Shown: positions 24,789 to 34,045, counted from the stretch's first letter. The stretch is DNA of 64,000 bases from Mycolicibacterium crocinum (GCF_022370635.2 NZ_CP092362.2:4030001-4094000); one strand, 5' to 3'. Notes: generated by a model not told the origin, from the sequence alone. Made by a program: numbers and translations.

Positions 24789-24821
24789 CTGGTACGACCG
24801 CGTCGCCCGCCGTCGTACCAG
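24789..24821 (-). terminator. Hairpin just after the tRNA 3' end
   Basis: A 10-bp perfect inverted repeat, CTGGTACGAC (24789-24798) and GTCGTACCAG (24812-24821), with a 13-base spacer, begins 6 bases beyond the 3' end of the minus-strand tRNA. It probably ends the tRNA transcript or guides its 3' processing. No U-run follows. Confidence 0.6.
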
Positions 24822-24827
24822 TACTTG

Positions 24828-24901
24828 TAGGGCGGGCGGGGCTCGAACCCGCGACCAATGGATTATGAGTCCACGGCTCTAACCGACTGAGCTACCGCCC
24901 C
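24828..24901 (-). tRNA. tRNA with CAT anticodon (tRNA-Met or tRNA-Ile2)
   Basis: A full cloverleaf of 74 bases: acceptor GGGGCGG, D-arm GCTCAGTCGGTTAGAGC, anticodon loop CTCATAA, T-loop TTCGAGC, discriminator A; no encoded CCA. Pair 1-72 is a G-U wobble. The anticodon reads methionine unless C34 is changed to lysidine by TilS, which would make it tRNA-Ile2. The variable region TTGGTCGC resembles E. coli tRNA-Ile2 more than elongator tRNA-Met. It is not an initiator, because the anticodon stem lacks three G-C pairs. Confidence 0.9.
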
Positions 24902-24954
24902 AGTGCGGCAACTATGGTCGCATGCCGACGGGTGCGGGCGTTAGTAAGCCCCGC

Positions 24955-25452
24955 TCAGCCCAGCGCGCCGCTGTCGCGCTCGACGATCCGCTCCACATCC
25001 GCGGCTAACGACGACAGCTGTGCGCGCTGCTCATCGGTGTAGTCACGCGCGGCGTCATCGAGCACGCACACGGTCCCGACAACTCGGCCCGACCCGTCGT
25101 GCACCGGTAGCCCGAGGTAGTTGTGCAGACCGAACTCGACCTCGTCTTCGTTGCCGGCGAACGTCGGGTCCTCACGCGAGTCACGCACGAAGAGAGCATC
25201 GTTGCCGTCGACCACACGTTCGCAGTACAACGGCACCCTGGATGCGTCTGCCAGCGCTTTCTTGCCTGCCGCCCCGACCGTGTAGTGCTGGGTGGCCTCG
25301 CCCGCGGTGGCTGCGACCACCATCGAATCGTCTTCGGAGCGCATGACCAGAACTGACTTCACCCCCAATTGCGCCGCGATCCTTTCGAGCTGACCGGCCA
25401 CGGGCGCGAGCCCGGGTGTGGTGTCCGTCTTGTGGGGTTCGGCGTCAGGCAT
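24955..25452 (-). CDS. GAF-domain protein
   Basis: A 165-residue soluble protein that is essentially one GAF domain (about residues 20-160). Markers include LGVKSVLVMRSEDDSMVVAA, LYCERVVDGNDALFVRDSRE and a C-terminal FGLHNYLGLPVHDGSGRVVGT. GAF domains bind small ligands such as nucleotides, haem or redox signals; no output domain is fused here. The ATG at 25452 has GGAG upstream. It is divergent from the threonine-aldolase-like gene 66 bp away. Confidence 0.8.
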   Translation of the reverse strand: MPDAEPHKTDTTPGLAPVAGQLERIAAQLGVKSVLVMRSEDDSMVVAATAGEATQHYTVGAAGKKALADASRVPLYCERVVDGNDALFVRDSREDPTFAGNEDEVEFGLHNYLGLPVHDGSGRVVGTVCVLDDAARDYTDEQRAQLSSLAADVERIVERDSGALG

Positions 25453-25518
25453 TGCTCCAGTCTCCCGGCGCCCCGACCGGGCGGCAACCGTTCCGCTCAT
25501 GGCGAGCCCGGTGACATC

Positions 25519-26559
25519 ATGGACAGGGTGCCCGCCGTATCCAGCGCATTTGCCTCCGACAACGCCGCCCCAGCACACCCCATCGCTCTCGAAGCGATCG
25601 TCGCCGCCAACACCGGAACCACCACGTCTTACGGTCACGACCCCGTCACCCAACGCGCGGCCGATCGGATCAGGGACACCTTCGACTCCCCCAACGCCGA
25701 CGTCCTCTTCGCGTTCACCGGCACCGGCGCCAACATCATCGCGCTGGCCTCAGCGGTGCGGCCCTTCCACGAGATCCTGTGCACCGATATCGCTCATTCG
25801 CTCCTCGATGAGGCCGGTGGCCCCACCCTGGTGTCGGGTGCCAGCCTGGTCGCATTGCCCAGTGACGACGGCATCCTCGATCCGGCGCAGCTGGACCGGC
25901 GCATCACCCGGCGCGGCGACGTGCACCACTCCCAGCCGCGCATCGTCACCATCACCCAGTCCACCGAGAACGGCCGCGTGTGGCAGCCCGACGGAATCGC
26001 CGCCTTCATCGACCACGCCCACGAGCTCGACCTGCTGGTGCACGTCGACGGCTCCCGGATCGCCAATGCCATTGCCGCCCTTGATGTTCCGCCCGCACTG
26101 GCGGTCGGCGACGCCGACATCGTCACGATCGGCGGCACCAAGAACGGGATGCTGTTCGGCGACGCGATCCTGGTCCGCCGTCCCGAACACTTCGCGGGCA
26201 TCGAATTCGTCCAGAAGCAGATCGGTCACCTGGCGAGCAAACACCGTTACGTATCAGCGCAATTCGACGCCATGCTCACCGATGGCATCTGGCTGCAGGC
26301 GGCCGGGCACGCCAACGCGATGGCTGCTCGGCTCAGCGCCGGAATCACCAATCTCGGCCTGCACCTGAGCTCACCCACCGAGGCCAACGAAGTGTTCGTC
26401 GACCTTCCCGCCGAAGCATTGGACTCCGTGCGCGAACATTTCGCCGTGCATGCGCCCGACCCGCACAAGCCCCCGGTCCGGTTCGTCTGCTCCTGGGCCA
26501 CCACCGAGGCCGACGTCGAGGCCGCTCTGGCGGCGCTGGCTCAGGCGAAGACGGTCTGA
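25519..26559 (+). CDS. Low-specificity L-threonine aldolase / beta-eliminating lyase family, PLP enzyme
   Basis: A 346-residue fold-type I PLP enzyme. SFASDNAAPAHP-like and SYGHDPVTQRAADRI segments near the N-terminus, the FTGTGANIIAL phosphate loop (about 65-80), HVDGSRIANA (Asp that pairs with the pyridine nitrogen) and GGTKNGM with the Schiff-base Lys are all present. The usual reaction is retro-aldol cleavage of L-threonine or allo-threonine to glycine and acetaldehyde. The ATG at 25519 is in a plausible context. The end overlaps the convergent AhpD-like gene by 19 bases. Confidence 0.88.
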   Translation: MDRVPAVSSAFASDNAAPAHPIALEAIVAANTGTTTSYGHDPVTQRAADRIRDTFDSPNADVLFAFTGTGANIIALASAVRPFHEILCTDIAHSLLDEAGGPTLVSGASLVALPSDDGILDPAQLDRRITRRGDVHHSQPRIVTITQSTENGRVWQPDGIAAFIDHAHELDLLVHVDGSRIANAIAALDVPPALAVGDADIVTIGGTKNGMLFGDAILVRRPEHFAGIEFVQKQIGHLASKHRYVSAQFDAMLTDGIWLQAAGHANAMAARLSAGITNLGLHLSSPTEANEVFVDLPAEALDSVREHFAVHAPDPHKPPVRFVCSWATTEADVEAALAALAQAKTV

Positions 26560-27383
26560 CCGTCGGCGTCGATGAAGTAGCGCTCGGTGCCCTCGGCGAC
26601 GCGGGCCTGGTCGGCCTTCAACGACACCGCGATCTTGTTGCTGGCATTGCGCATCACGTCCAATGTCAGTTCGCGGGCCTGCTCATGGGAGAAGTGTTCC
26701 CGCACAGCGGAAGCCACCGCCGGGCTGATGCGCGCCGGTGACCAGATCAACGCGTCGGCATAGCGCAACGCCGCCTTGTGCGCGTCGGAAAGCAGCTCGG
26801 AGGACTCGTAGTGCTCGATGTCGTCGTACATCGACTCGCTGCCGCCGGCGTCGAGGGCGTTGCCCTCCCGCAGTGACTTGCACAACCGGCAGTTGTGCGC
26901 GACCGCCCCACGCAGCCGCACCACCTCCGTGGTCACCGGATCCAACGACTTCAGCCTCGCCACCCCCGGCAGCAGCCCGTTGAACAACACGTCGGCCGCG
27001 TCGATACCCGAATCCCACACCGGCTCGTCAGGCACCCAGCTCACCGGCAGGCCCAGCACCTCCAGACCGTTGCGCACCCTGGGGAGGAAGTCGGCGAAGA
27101 ACATCTGGATTACCGCCGCGAAGCTCGCCGCACCCAGGGCAGTCGTCAACGCTTCCCGCTGCCGATCGGAGATCGCCGAGACGTCGATGCTGAACTGCTC
27201 GGCGAACTCGGCCACCACCTTCTCGGCGTCCGACTCCGGCGCGCGCACCGGTGTCTGCGCGGGCAACGGCGTCAGCGACAGCGTTTCGCCACAGGTGGTG
27301 CGGACCAGTCCCACAATGCGCTGCAGGTCGGCCGGTGACTGCACCACCAGCTGGGTCAGCACTACGTCAAGATCATCGGCCAT
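26541..27383 (-). CDS. Carboxymuconolactone decarboxylase / AhpD-like protein
   Basis: A 280-residue all-helical protein of the AhpD/CMD superfamily. The redox motif is CRLCKS near residue 165, within VRLRGAVAHNCRLCKS, followed by SDAHKAALRYADAL. The two-Cys motif suggests peroxidase or disulfide-reductase activity as in AhpD, not decarboxylation. The N-terminal 75 residues are extra relative to AhpD. It sits 7 bp upstream of tldE on the same strand and is probably in the tldE transcription unit or a readthrough product of tldD-tldE. Confidence 0.8.
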   Translation of the reverse strand: MADDLDVVLTQLVVQSPADLQRIVGLVRTTCGETLSLTPLPAQTPVRAPESDAEKVVAEFAEQFSIDVSAISDRQREALTTALGAASFAAVIQMFFADFLPRVRNGLEVLGLPVSWVPDEPVWDSGIDAADVLFNGLLPGVARLKSLDPVTTEVVRLRGAVAHNCRLCKSLREGNALDAGGSESMYDDIEHYESSELLSDAHKAALRYADALIWSPARISPAVASAVREHFSHEQARELTLDVMRNASNKIAVSLKADQARVAEGTERYFIDADGQTVFA

Positions 27384-27390
27384 CTGCCGA

Positions 27391-28752
27391 TTATTGCGCC
27401 TGGCTGACCGAGGACATGTGGAAGTCGGGGATTCGCAGCGTCGGCATCACTGCGCGAGTGGCCCAGTCGCCCCACTCCCGCGGCAGCGTCTGCTCGGGCA
27501 GACCGGCCTCGGTGGCCCGGCGCAGCAGATCCAGCGGGCTTTCGTTGAAGCGGAAGTTGTTGACCGCCCCGGTGACCTCACCGTCTTCGATCAAGTACAC
27601 GCCGTCGCGGGTCAGCCCGGTCAGCAGCAGCGTCGTCGGGTCCACGGTGCGGATGTACCACAGCGTGGTCAGCAGCAGGCCACGCTCGGTGGCGGCCACC
27701 ATGTCGGCGAGCTCCGCACTACCGCCGGTCATCAGCAGGTTGTCGGCCGGCACGGCCGGTACGGTCCCGAACTCGGCCGCCGCGGCGCGCGGATAGGCCA
27801 GCGCGTTGATCGACCCGTCACGAATCCAGTCCACCCGCCCGATGTCCAGCCCGTTGTCGAACACCGAGACCGCTTCCGATCCTGTGGTGGCCGCAACGAA
27901 CGGCGCGCACTCCAAGCCCGGCGCGAACGGGTCGGAGTACATCGTCAGCGGCAGCTCCGTCAGCCTCTCCCCGACCCGAGTTCCGCCACCGGGCGCCGAC
28001 AACGCCGTGCGACCCTCCTCCGCGCCACGGCCGTCCATCGACCAGCCGAGGTAGATCATCATGTCGGCGACCGCCGACGGCGGCAGCAGCGTTTCATAGC
28101 GGCCGGCGGGCAGCTCGACCGTGCGGTTCGCCCAGCCCAGCCGCATCGCGAGGTCGTCGAGCAGGCTGTCGGTGGGGACATCGGTGAACCACGGAGTGCT
28201 GATCCCCGCCCATGCGCTGGCGCCGTCGCGTTTGGCGTTGATCTCCACGGTTCCGGTGGGTTGGGTGAAGCGCCGGCGGATCCCGGTCGAGGTGGCCAGG
28301 AACGTCGTCTCGACGACGTGGTGGGCGTAGCCGTACAACCGATCGGCGCGCCCGAAGCCCGCCGACAACGATTCCGCGACATCGGCGAACACCCCGGCAC
28401 CGGTCTCGGGCACCGGCTCGTTCCAGTCGTCGGGTAGACCACTGCCGGTCAACAACAGGGCGCTGTCGCGGGCGTCGGGTGCAGCGTGCGCGGCGTGTTC
28501 GGCGGCGGCCACCAGCACCGCGATCGCGGCGGGGTTGACGTCGCTGCTGCGCACGGCGCCGGTGTGCGATGTATTTCCTTTGCGCACAATCGAAATCACG
28601 GTGGTGGACCGAGTGGTCGAGACACCGTTGGTGGTCATCGAGTTCCCGGCCCACCGCAGTGCCGCCGCGGCCCGGTCGGTGACGATGACGATGGTTTCGT
28701 CGACGGTCGCGGCCTGCAGCGCCAGTTCGACGACCTGCTGTGCGGGAATCAT
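27391..28752 (-). CDS. tldE: TldE/PmbA-family metalloprotease-like subunit
   Basis: A 453-residue protein of the TldD/PmbA family, starting with the ATG at 28752 that overlaps the tldD stop (ATGA). TldE lacks the HExxxH site and acts as the partner that completes the TldD-TldE protease, known in E. coli for microcin B17 maturation and CcdA breakdown. Features: an N-terminal alpha/beta domain (VDETIVIVTDRAAAALRWAG) and a C-terminal half with GLLLTTLWYIRTVDPTTLLLTG and REGVYLIEDG-type strands. The pair corresponds to M. tuberculosis Rv2314c/Rv2315c by order. Confidence 0.86.
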   Translation of the reverse strand: MIPAQQVVELALQAATVDETIVIVTDRAAAALRWAGNSMTTNGVSTTRSTTVISIVRKGNTSHTGAVRSSDVNPAAIAVLVAAAEHAAHAAPDARDSALLLTGSGLPDDWNEPVPETGAGVFADVAESLSAGFGRADRLYGYAHHVVETTFLATSTGIRRRFTQPTGTVEINAKRDGASAWAGISTPWFTDVPTDSLLDDLAMRLGWANRTVELPAGRYETLLPPSAVADMMIYLGWSMDGRGAEEGRTALSAPGGGTRVGERLTELPLTMYSDPFAPGLECAPFVAATTGSEAVSVFDNGLDIGRVDWIRDGSINALAYPRAAAAEFGTVPAVPADNLLMTGGSAELADMVAATERGLLLTTLWYIRTVDPTTLLLTGLTRDGVYLIEDGEVTGAVNNFRFNESPLDLLRRATEAGLPEQTLPREWGDWATRAVMPTLRIPDFHMSSVSQAQ

Positions 28753-30266
28753 GAGTGGCTCGCTTCTTCGCGCGTGTTGAGCACATTCACGCCGCGGAAC
28801 AACGCCGATGGGCAGCCGTGACTGACTGCCGCGACCTGCCCGGGCTGGGCCTTGCCGCAGTTGAACGCCCCACCCAGTTGCCATGTCGCCGGCCCGCCAA
28901 CGGCTTCCATCGAATTCCAGAAATCGGTGGTGGTTGCCTGATAGGCGACGTCACGCAGCTGACCGTCCAACCGTCCGTCGCGGATCCGGTAGAACCGCTG
29001 GCCGGTGAACTGAAAGTTGTAGCGCTGCATGTCAATCGACCACGACTTGTCGCCGACGATGTAGATCCCGTTCTCGACTCGGGCGATCAGCTCATCGGTG
29101 CCGAGATTCTCGGTGCCCGGCTGCAGCGAGACATTCGCCATCCGCTGTATCGGGACGTGGTGCGGGGAGTCGGCGTAGCTGCAACCGTTGGAGCGAGCCA
29201 GACCCAGCCGCGGCGCGAACACCCGGTCGAGCTGGTAGCCGACGAAGATGCCGTCGCGGATCAGGTCCCAATTCTGCGCGGCTACCCCGTCATCGTCGTA
29301 TCCAGTTGTGGCCAAACCGTATTCGACGGTGCGGTCGGCGGTCACGTTCATTACCGGCGAGCCGTACCGCATCGTGTTCAGCTTGTCCGGCGTCGCGAAC
29401 GACGTGCCCGCGTAGGCCGCTTCGTAACCGATGGAGCGGTCATATTCGGTCGCGTGTCCGATGGATTCGTGGATGGTGAGCCACAGGTTCGTCGGGTCGA
29501 TCACCAGATCGGTCGGCCCGGCGACCACGGTCGGGGCCTTGGTCTTCTCGGCCAGCAAGCCGGGCATCTCGGCCAGCTCGGCAGTCCAGTCCCAAATGTC
29601 GTCACCTGCCACCGCTTCCCAGCCGCGCGCGGTCGGCGGAGCCAGCGTGCGCATCGACTCGAAGCTGCCGGCGGCGGCGTCGACGGCCACCGCGTCAAGC
29701 TGAGGCTGCAGCCGCACCCGCTGCTGGGTGATGGACGAGCCGAACGTGTCGGCGTAGAACGTCTGCTCCTTGACGGTGATGACCATCGCCGACACATGGT
29801 CCACACCGTCGGAGGCCAGCAGCCGCCCGGAGTACTCCCCCAGCAGCGCGATCTTGTCGGCGGTCGGCACCGTGAACGGGTCGATGGCGTAGGTCGACAC
29901 CCAGGTGACGTCGCGGTAGACGGGTTCGGCCGCCAGCTCGATGCGCTCGGCGTTCAGCGCGGCCAGGGTGGTGGCCACCTCGACCGCGCGGCGCGCGGTG
30001 TCCGCCGCGACCTCGGGGGCCAGTTCGGCATGCGAGGCGAAGCCCCAGGTGCCGTCGACGATCACCCGCACGGCCAGCCCGATCTCCCGATCGGTGACCG
30101 CACTCTGCAGCTCACCGTCGCGTAGCTGCACCACCTCGTTGGTGATGGCGTGGATGCGCAGGTCTGCGTAGCTCGCACCGGCGGTGCGGGCGGCGGACAG
30201 GGCCGCGTCGGCGAGGGCATGTCGCGGCAAGGCCAAGAAGTCGGCGTCGACATCACGGGGACTCAC
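28749..30266 (-). CDS. tldD: TldD-family metalloprotease
   Basis: A 505-residue catalytic subunit of the TldD-TldE protease. The zinc site HESIGH (in LTIHESIGHATEYDRS) is near residue 267, with the downstream Cys of CSYADSPHH and NGC typical of the family. It degrades unfolded or small peptide substrates through a narrow cavity formed with TldE. The GTG at 30266 is 18 bp from the divergent uspA start, so the promoters of the two operons must overlap each other's genes. Confidence 0.88.
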   Translation of the reverse strand: MSPRDVDADFLALPRHALADAALSAARTAGASYADLRIHAITNEVVQLRDGELQSAVTDREIGLAVRVIVDGTWGFASHAELAPEVAADTARRAVEVATTLAALNAERIELAAEPVYRDVTWVSTYAIDPFTVPTADKIALLGEYSGRLLASDGVDHVSAMVITVKEQTFYADTFGSSITQQRVRLQPQLDAVAVDAAAGSFESMRTLAPPTARGWEAVAGDDIWDWTAELAEMPGLLAEKTKAPTVVAGPTDLVIDPTNLWLTIHESIGHATEYDRSIGYEAAYAGTSFATPDKLNTMRYGSPVMNVTADRTVEYGLATTGYDDDGVAAQNWDLIRDGIFVGYQLDRVFAPRLGLARSNGCSYADSPHHVPIQRMANVSLQPGTENLGTDELIARVENGIYIVGDKSWSIDMQRYNFQFTGQRFYRIRDGRLDGQLRDVAYQATTTDFWNSMEAVGGPATWQLGGAFNCGKAQPGQVAAVSHGCPSALFRGVNVLNTREEASHS

Positions 30267-30284
30267 GTGCTCTACCGTAACGTG

Positions 30285-31154
30285 ATGACTCGGCGAGCAC
30301 GCCCGGCCCTGCTGGGGTACGCGCTGTTGGCGCCGAGCCTGTTCGGGGTTGTCTGCTTCCTGCTGCTACCCATGCTGGTGGTGGTGTGGCTGAGCCTGCA
30401 CCGCTGGGATCTGCTGGGGCCTATCCGCTATGTGGGGCTGGACAATTGGCGCTCGGTGCTCACCGATGCCAGCTTCGGCAACTCACTGTTGGTGACGCTG
30501 GCCTTCATCGCGATCGTCGTTCCGGTGCAGATCGTGCTGGGGTTGTTCGCGGCCGGGCTGCTGGCCCGCGACCTGCCGGGCAGCGGGGTGTTCCGCACCC
30601 TGTACGTGCTGCCGTGGGTGTGTTCGCCGCTGGCGGTCGCGGTGTTGTGGCATTGGATTCTGGCGCCCACTGATGGCGCGGTGAGCACTGTGTTGGGGCG
30701 TCGCATCGAGTGGCTGACCGATCCGGGGCTGGCGCTGCCGGTGGTCTCGGCGGTGACGGTATGGATGAACGTCGGCTATGTGACGCTGTTCTTCCTGGCG
30801 GGCATCCTGGCGATTCCCCCGCAGATCCACGCCGCGGCCCGACTCGACGGCGCGACGAGTTGGCAGCGGTTCTGGCACATCACGCTGCCGATGCTGCGTC
30901 CGACGTTGTTCTTCGTCTCGGTCACCGGAATCGTCAGCGCGGCCCAGGTGTTCGACACCGTGTACGCGTTGACCGGCGGCGGCCCCGCCGGGCGCACCGA
31001 TCTGGTGGCGCATCGCATCTATGCCGAGGCGTTCGGCGCGGCCGCGATCGGACGCGCGGCGGTGATGGCGCTGGTGCTGTTCGTCATTCTGGTGGGCGCG
31101 ACGATCGTCCAGCACCTCTACTTCCGCCGGCGGATCAGCTATGACCTCACGTAA
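30285..31154 (+). CDS. uspA: ABC sugar permease UspA
   Basis: A 289-residue inner-membrane permease with six helices and the EAA-type loop AARLDGATSWQRFWHITLPM near residue 190. It belongs to the MalF/UgpA class of carbohydrate importers. Order and neighbours (tldD behind, uspB and uspC ahead) match M. tuberculosis UspA (Rv2316), part of an amino-sugar importer. The ATG at 30285 starts it; it overlaps uspB by 14 bases. No ATPase is encoded in the operon. Confidence 0.88.
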   Translation: MTRRARPALLGYALLAPSLFGVVCFLLLPMLVVVWLSLHRWDLLGPIRYVGLDNWRSVLTDASFGNSLLVTLAFIAIVVPVQIVLGLFAAGLLARDLPGSGVFRTLYVLPWVCSPLAVAVLWHWILAPTDGAVSTVLGRRIEWLTDPGLALPVVSAVTVWMNVGYVTLFFLAGILAIPPQIHAAARLDGATSWQRFWHITLPMLRPTLFFVSVTGIVSAAQVFDTVYALTGGGPAGRTDLVAHRIYAEAFGAAAIGRAAVMALVLFVILVGATIVQHLYFRRRISYDLT

Positions 31155-31953
31155 CGCGCTGATCTACCTCGGGCTGCTGCTCGGCGCGCTGATCACCCTG
31201 GCGCCGTTCGGGCTCGGTCTGCTGACGTCGTTCACCTCGGCCCAGCAGTTCGCCACTGGCACACCGCTGTCACTGCCCAGCCCGCCGACGCTGGCCAACT
31301 ACGCGGCGCTCGGTGACGCCGGATTCGGCCGGGCCCTGGCGGTGACCGCGCTGATGACCGCCATCATCACGCTGGCGCAGCTGACGTTCTCAGTGCTGGC
31401 CGGATATGCGTTCGCCCGCTTGGAGTTCCGCGGCCGCGACGCACTGTTCTGGGTGTACGTCGCGACGTTGATGGTGCCGGGCACCGTGACGGTGGTGCCG
31501 CTGTATCTGATGATGGCCGAGCTCGGCTTGCGGAACACGTTCTGGGCGTTGGTGTTGCCGTTCCTGTTCGGCTCGCCGTACGCGATCTTCCTGCTGCGCG
31601 AGTACTTCCGCGGTATCCCCGCCGACCTGGTGAACGCCGCCCGCCTGGACGGGGCCAACACCCTGGATGTGATCGTGCACGTGGTGTTGCCGGCCAGCAA
31701 GCCGATTCTGGTGACGCTGACGCTGATCACCGTTGTCAGTCAATGGAATTCGTTCATGTGGCCGCTCGTGATCACTAGTGGCGGAACCTGGCGGGTGCTG
31801 ACCGTCGCGACGGCGGGCCTGCAGACGCAGTACAACGCGCAGTGGACGCTGGTGATGGCGGCGACGACAGTGGCGATCGTGCCGTTGATTGCGCTGTTCC
31901 TGGTGTTTCAGCGCCAGATCGTGCGCTCGATCGTCGTCACCGGACTCAAATGA
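31141..31953 (+). CDS. uspB: ABC sugar permease UspB
   Basis: A 270-residue six-helix permease of the MalG/UgpE class, with the EAA loop NAARLDGANTLDVIVHVVLP near residue 165 and a conserved IFLLREYFRGIP just before it. It pairs with UspA to form the channel. It overlaps uspA by 14 bases and uspC by 4 (ATGA). The recalled homologue is Rv2317. Confidence 0.88.
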   Translation: MTSRNALIYLGLLLGALITLAPFGLGLLTSFTSAQQFATGTPLSLPSPPTLANYAALGDAGFGRALAVTALMTAIITLAQLTFSVLAGYAFARLEFRGRDALFWVYVATLMVPGTVTVVPLYLMMAELGLRNTFWALVLPFLFGSPYAIFLLREYFRGIPADLVNAARLDGANTLDVIVHVVLPASKPILVTLTLITVVSQWNSFMWPLVITSGGTWRVLTVATAGLQTQYNAQWTLVMAATTVAIVPLIALFLVFQRQIVRSIVVTGLK

Positions 31954-33224
31954 GCTGGCCGCCACGGTTTTCTACCCGACTATTGGCCGGGCTGATCGCC
32001 GTCGCGGTGCTGCTGGTGGCGGGCGCCTTGGTGCTCGGCCGAACCACGGACCCGTCGGGCAAGACCGTCGTCACCGTGCGACTGTGGGATCCCCAGGTGG
32101 CGGTCGCCTACGCCGAGTCCTTCGCCGAATTCACCCGCACCCACCCCGGGATCGAGCTGCGCACGAATGTCGTCCCCTACGCCAACTACTTCAATACCCT
32201 GCGCACCGACGTCGCCGGCGGCGGCGCCGACGACGTCTTCTGGCTCAACAACGCCAACTTCGCCGAGTACGCCGACAACCACCGACTGATGGCCGTCGAA
32301 CCCCTCGGCGAGTGGGATCCGTCGGTGGTCGCGCAGTTCACCCGCGGCGGTTCACTGTGGGGGGTGCCGCAGCTGACCGACGCCGGAATCGCGCTCTACT
32401 ACAACGCCGATCTGCTGGCCGCCGACGGCGTCGACCCCGCCGAACTGGACGCGCTGCGCTGGGATCCGAACCCGAGCGTCGACACGCTGCGGCCCCTGCT
32501 GAAGCGCCTCACCCACGGCAGGCAGTGGGGATACAACGCCGCCAACGACTTACAGGCCATCTACCTCAACTACATCGGCTCGGCAGGCGGCATCTTCAAC
32601 GACGGAGATCGGTTCGCGTTCGACAACCCGCGGGCCGCCACCGCATTCCGGTATGTCGTCGGACTGATCAACACCGACCGGGTCGCCCCGCCGGCCTCGG
32701 ACACCAACGACAACGGTGACTTCTCCCGCAACCAGTTCCTGTCCGGGCGGATGGCGCTGTTCCAGTCGGGCACCTACAACCTGGCACAGGTCGCCGAGCA
32801 GGCCACGTTCCGCTGGGGTGTGGCCATGCTGCCTGTCGGACCCGCGGGCCGGGTCAGCGTCACGAATGGGATTGTCGCCGCGGGTAATCCGGCCAGCCGT
32901 CATCCGGACGCGGTGCGTGAGGTGCTGGCGTGGCTGGGCAGTGCGCGCGGCAATTCCTACATCGGTCGGGATGGCGCGGCCATTCCGGCAGTGCTGCCCG
33001 CCCAGCAGGCGTACTTCGACTATTGGTCAGCCAAGGGCGTGGACGTCACACCGTTCTTCCGGGTGCTCGACGGGCCGCGCATCGCCGCACCCGGCGGACC
33101 CGGCTTCGCCGCGGGATATCAGGCGATCAAGCCGTATTTCGACGAGATGTTCCTGGGCCGAACGCCGGTCGACCAGGCGTTGGCGGCCGCTCAGCACGCG
33201 GCGAATGCCGCAGCCGCGCGTTAA
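31950..33224 (+). CDS. uspC: ABC substrate-binding protein UspC
   Basis: A 424-residue extracellular solute-binding protein family 1 member. It has one N-terminal hydrophobic helix (about residues 10-32), then two alpha/beta lobes: VTVRLWDPQVAVAYAESF, FWLNNANFAEYADNHRL, GVPQLTDAGIALYYN, FLSGRMALFQSGTY, VTNGIVAAGNPASRHP. M. tuberculosis UspC (Rv2318) binds amino sugars. There is no lipobox Cys after the helix, so it should be membrane-anchored by the uncleaved helix or released after signal cleavage. Its stop overlaps the convergent ecfT stop by 3 bases. Confidence 0.88.
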   Translation: MSWPPRFSTRLLAGLIAVAVLLVAGALVLGRTTDPSGKTVVTVRLWDPQVAVAYAESFAEFTRTHPGIELRTNVVPYANYFNTLRTDVAGGGADDVFWLNNANFAEYADNHRLMAVEPLGEWDPSVVAQFTRGGSLWGVPQLTDAGIALYYNADLLAADGVDPAELDALRWDPNPSVDTLRPLLKRLTHGRQWGYNAANDLQAIYLNYIGSAGGIFNDGDRFAFDNPRAATAFRYVVGLINTDRVAPPASDTNDNGDFSRNQFLSGRMALFQSGTYNLAQVAEQATFRWGVAMLPVGPAGRVSVTNGIVAAGNPASRHPDAVREVLAWLGSARGNSYIGRDGAAIPAVLPAQQAYFDYWSAKGVDVTPFFRVLDGPRIAAPGGPGFAAGYQAIKPYFDEMFLGRTPVDQALAAAQHAANAAAAR

Positions 33225-34045
33225 ATCCCCGCCAGCACGGTGACCTGCAGGCCGACCGACACTGCGCACACAATCGCGGAGATCGCCAGCACCACCCAGT
33301 CGGCGCGCTTCGGCCCGGACGGCGCCGCGGAGATCATGCCGGTCCCGCCGCGTGCGGTGATCGCATCACCCATCTCGTCGGCCCGCCGCAGCGCCACCGT
33401 GACGCCGGCCGACATCAGGTCCACCATCTCGATCGCCCACCGCCGCCGCCGGGCTCGGCGACTGGTCAGCACCGGCCGCGGCCGCAGCCGTCGCGCGGCA
33501 TAGAGCAATCGGAATTCGTCGAGCAGCATCGGAAATGCCCGCAGCGACAAGGCAAGTGCCACCGCCCAGTCGTCGACCGGGATACGGAAGACCTTCAGCG
33601 GCCGGCCCAGCCGCGCGACCGCCGGTGCGATGTCGGCGACGTTCGTCGTCCATGACACCATCATCCCGAGCGCCAGCAGCACGATCGCCACCACGGTGAC
33701 GCGCAGGAACTTCAGCAGCCCCCCGAGTTCCAATGCGTGTGACGCCAGGTGCACCACCGGAGTTCCGCCGCCCAGCGCCGCGGTCACCGCGCCGAGCAGC
33801 AGCAGGAACCACAACCACTTCGGCACCGACGGCACCACTCCGCGCGGGATCCGCGCCATCTTGATCGCGATACCGATGAGGATCGCGACCAACGCGAGCG
33901 GCACCCAGTCCGGGTAGAACGCCAGCAGCGCCGAAAAGCCCAGAACAACAATCAGTTTGGTGCCCGCCCACAACTCGTGGATCGGCGACGTGCCGGGAAT
34001 GGGCCGCAGCAGCACCACCGGACGCGGCTGGCGGCCGGTGGTCAT
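33221..34045 (-). CDS. ecfT: ECF transporter transmembrane subunit EcfT (CbiQ family)
   Basis: A 274-residue membrane protein with about five helices. Hallmarks are the AAR-type coupling motifs in the cytoplasmic loops (LLYAARRLRPRP near residue 195 and RADEMGDAITARG near 235), which hold the two ATPase subunits. An N-terminal SPIHELWAGTKLIVVLGFSALLAF segment is typical. The vitamin or metal substrate is unknown. The ATG overlaps the end of the S-A-A fusion gene by 4 bases. The recalled homologue is Rv2325c. Confidence 0.87.
   Translation of the reverse strand: MTTGRQPRPVVLLRPIPGTSPIHELWAGTKLIVVLGFSALLAFYPDWVPLALVAILIGIAIKMARIPRGVVPSVPKWLWFLLLLGAVTAALGGGTPVVHLASHALELGGLLKFLRVTVVAIVLLALGMMVSWTTNVADIAPAVARLGRPLKVFRIPVDDWAVALALSLRAFPMLLDEFRLLYAARRLRPRPVLTSRRARRRRWAIEMVDLMSAGVTVALRRADEMGDAITARGGTGMISAAPSGPKRADWVVLAISAIVCAVSVGLQVTVLAGI

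Noticed and set aside
24902..24954. Small gene between the tRNA and the GAF gene
   Set aside because: Only 53 bp with no start-stop pair of note.
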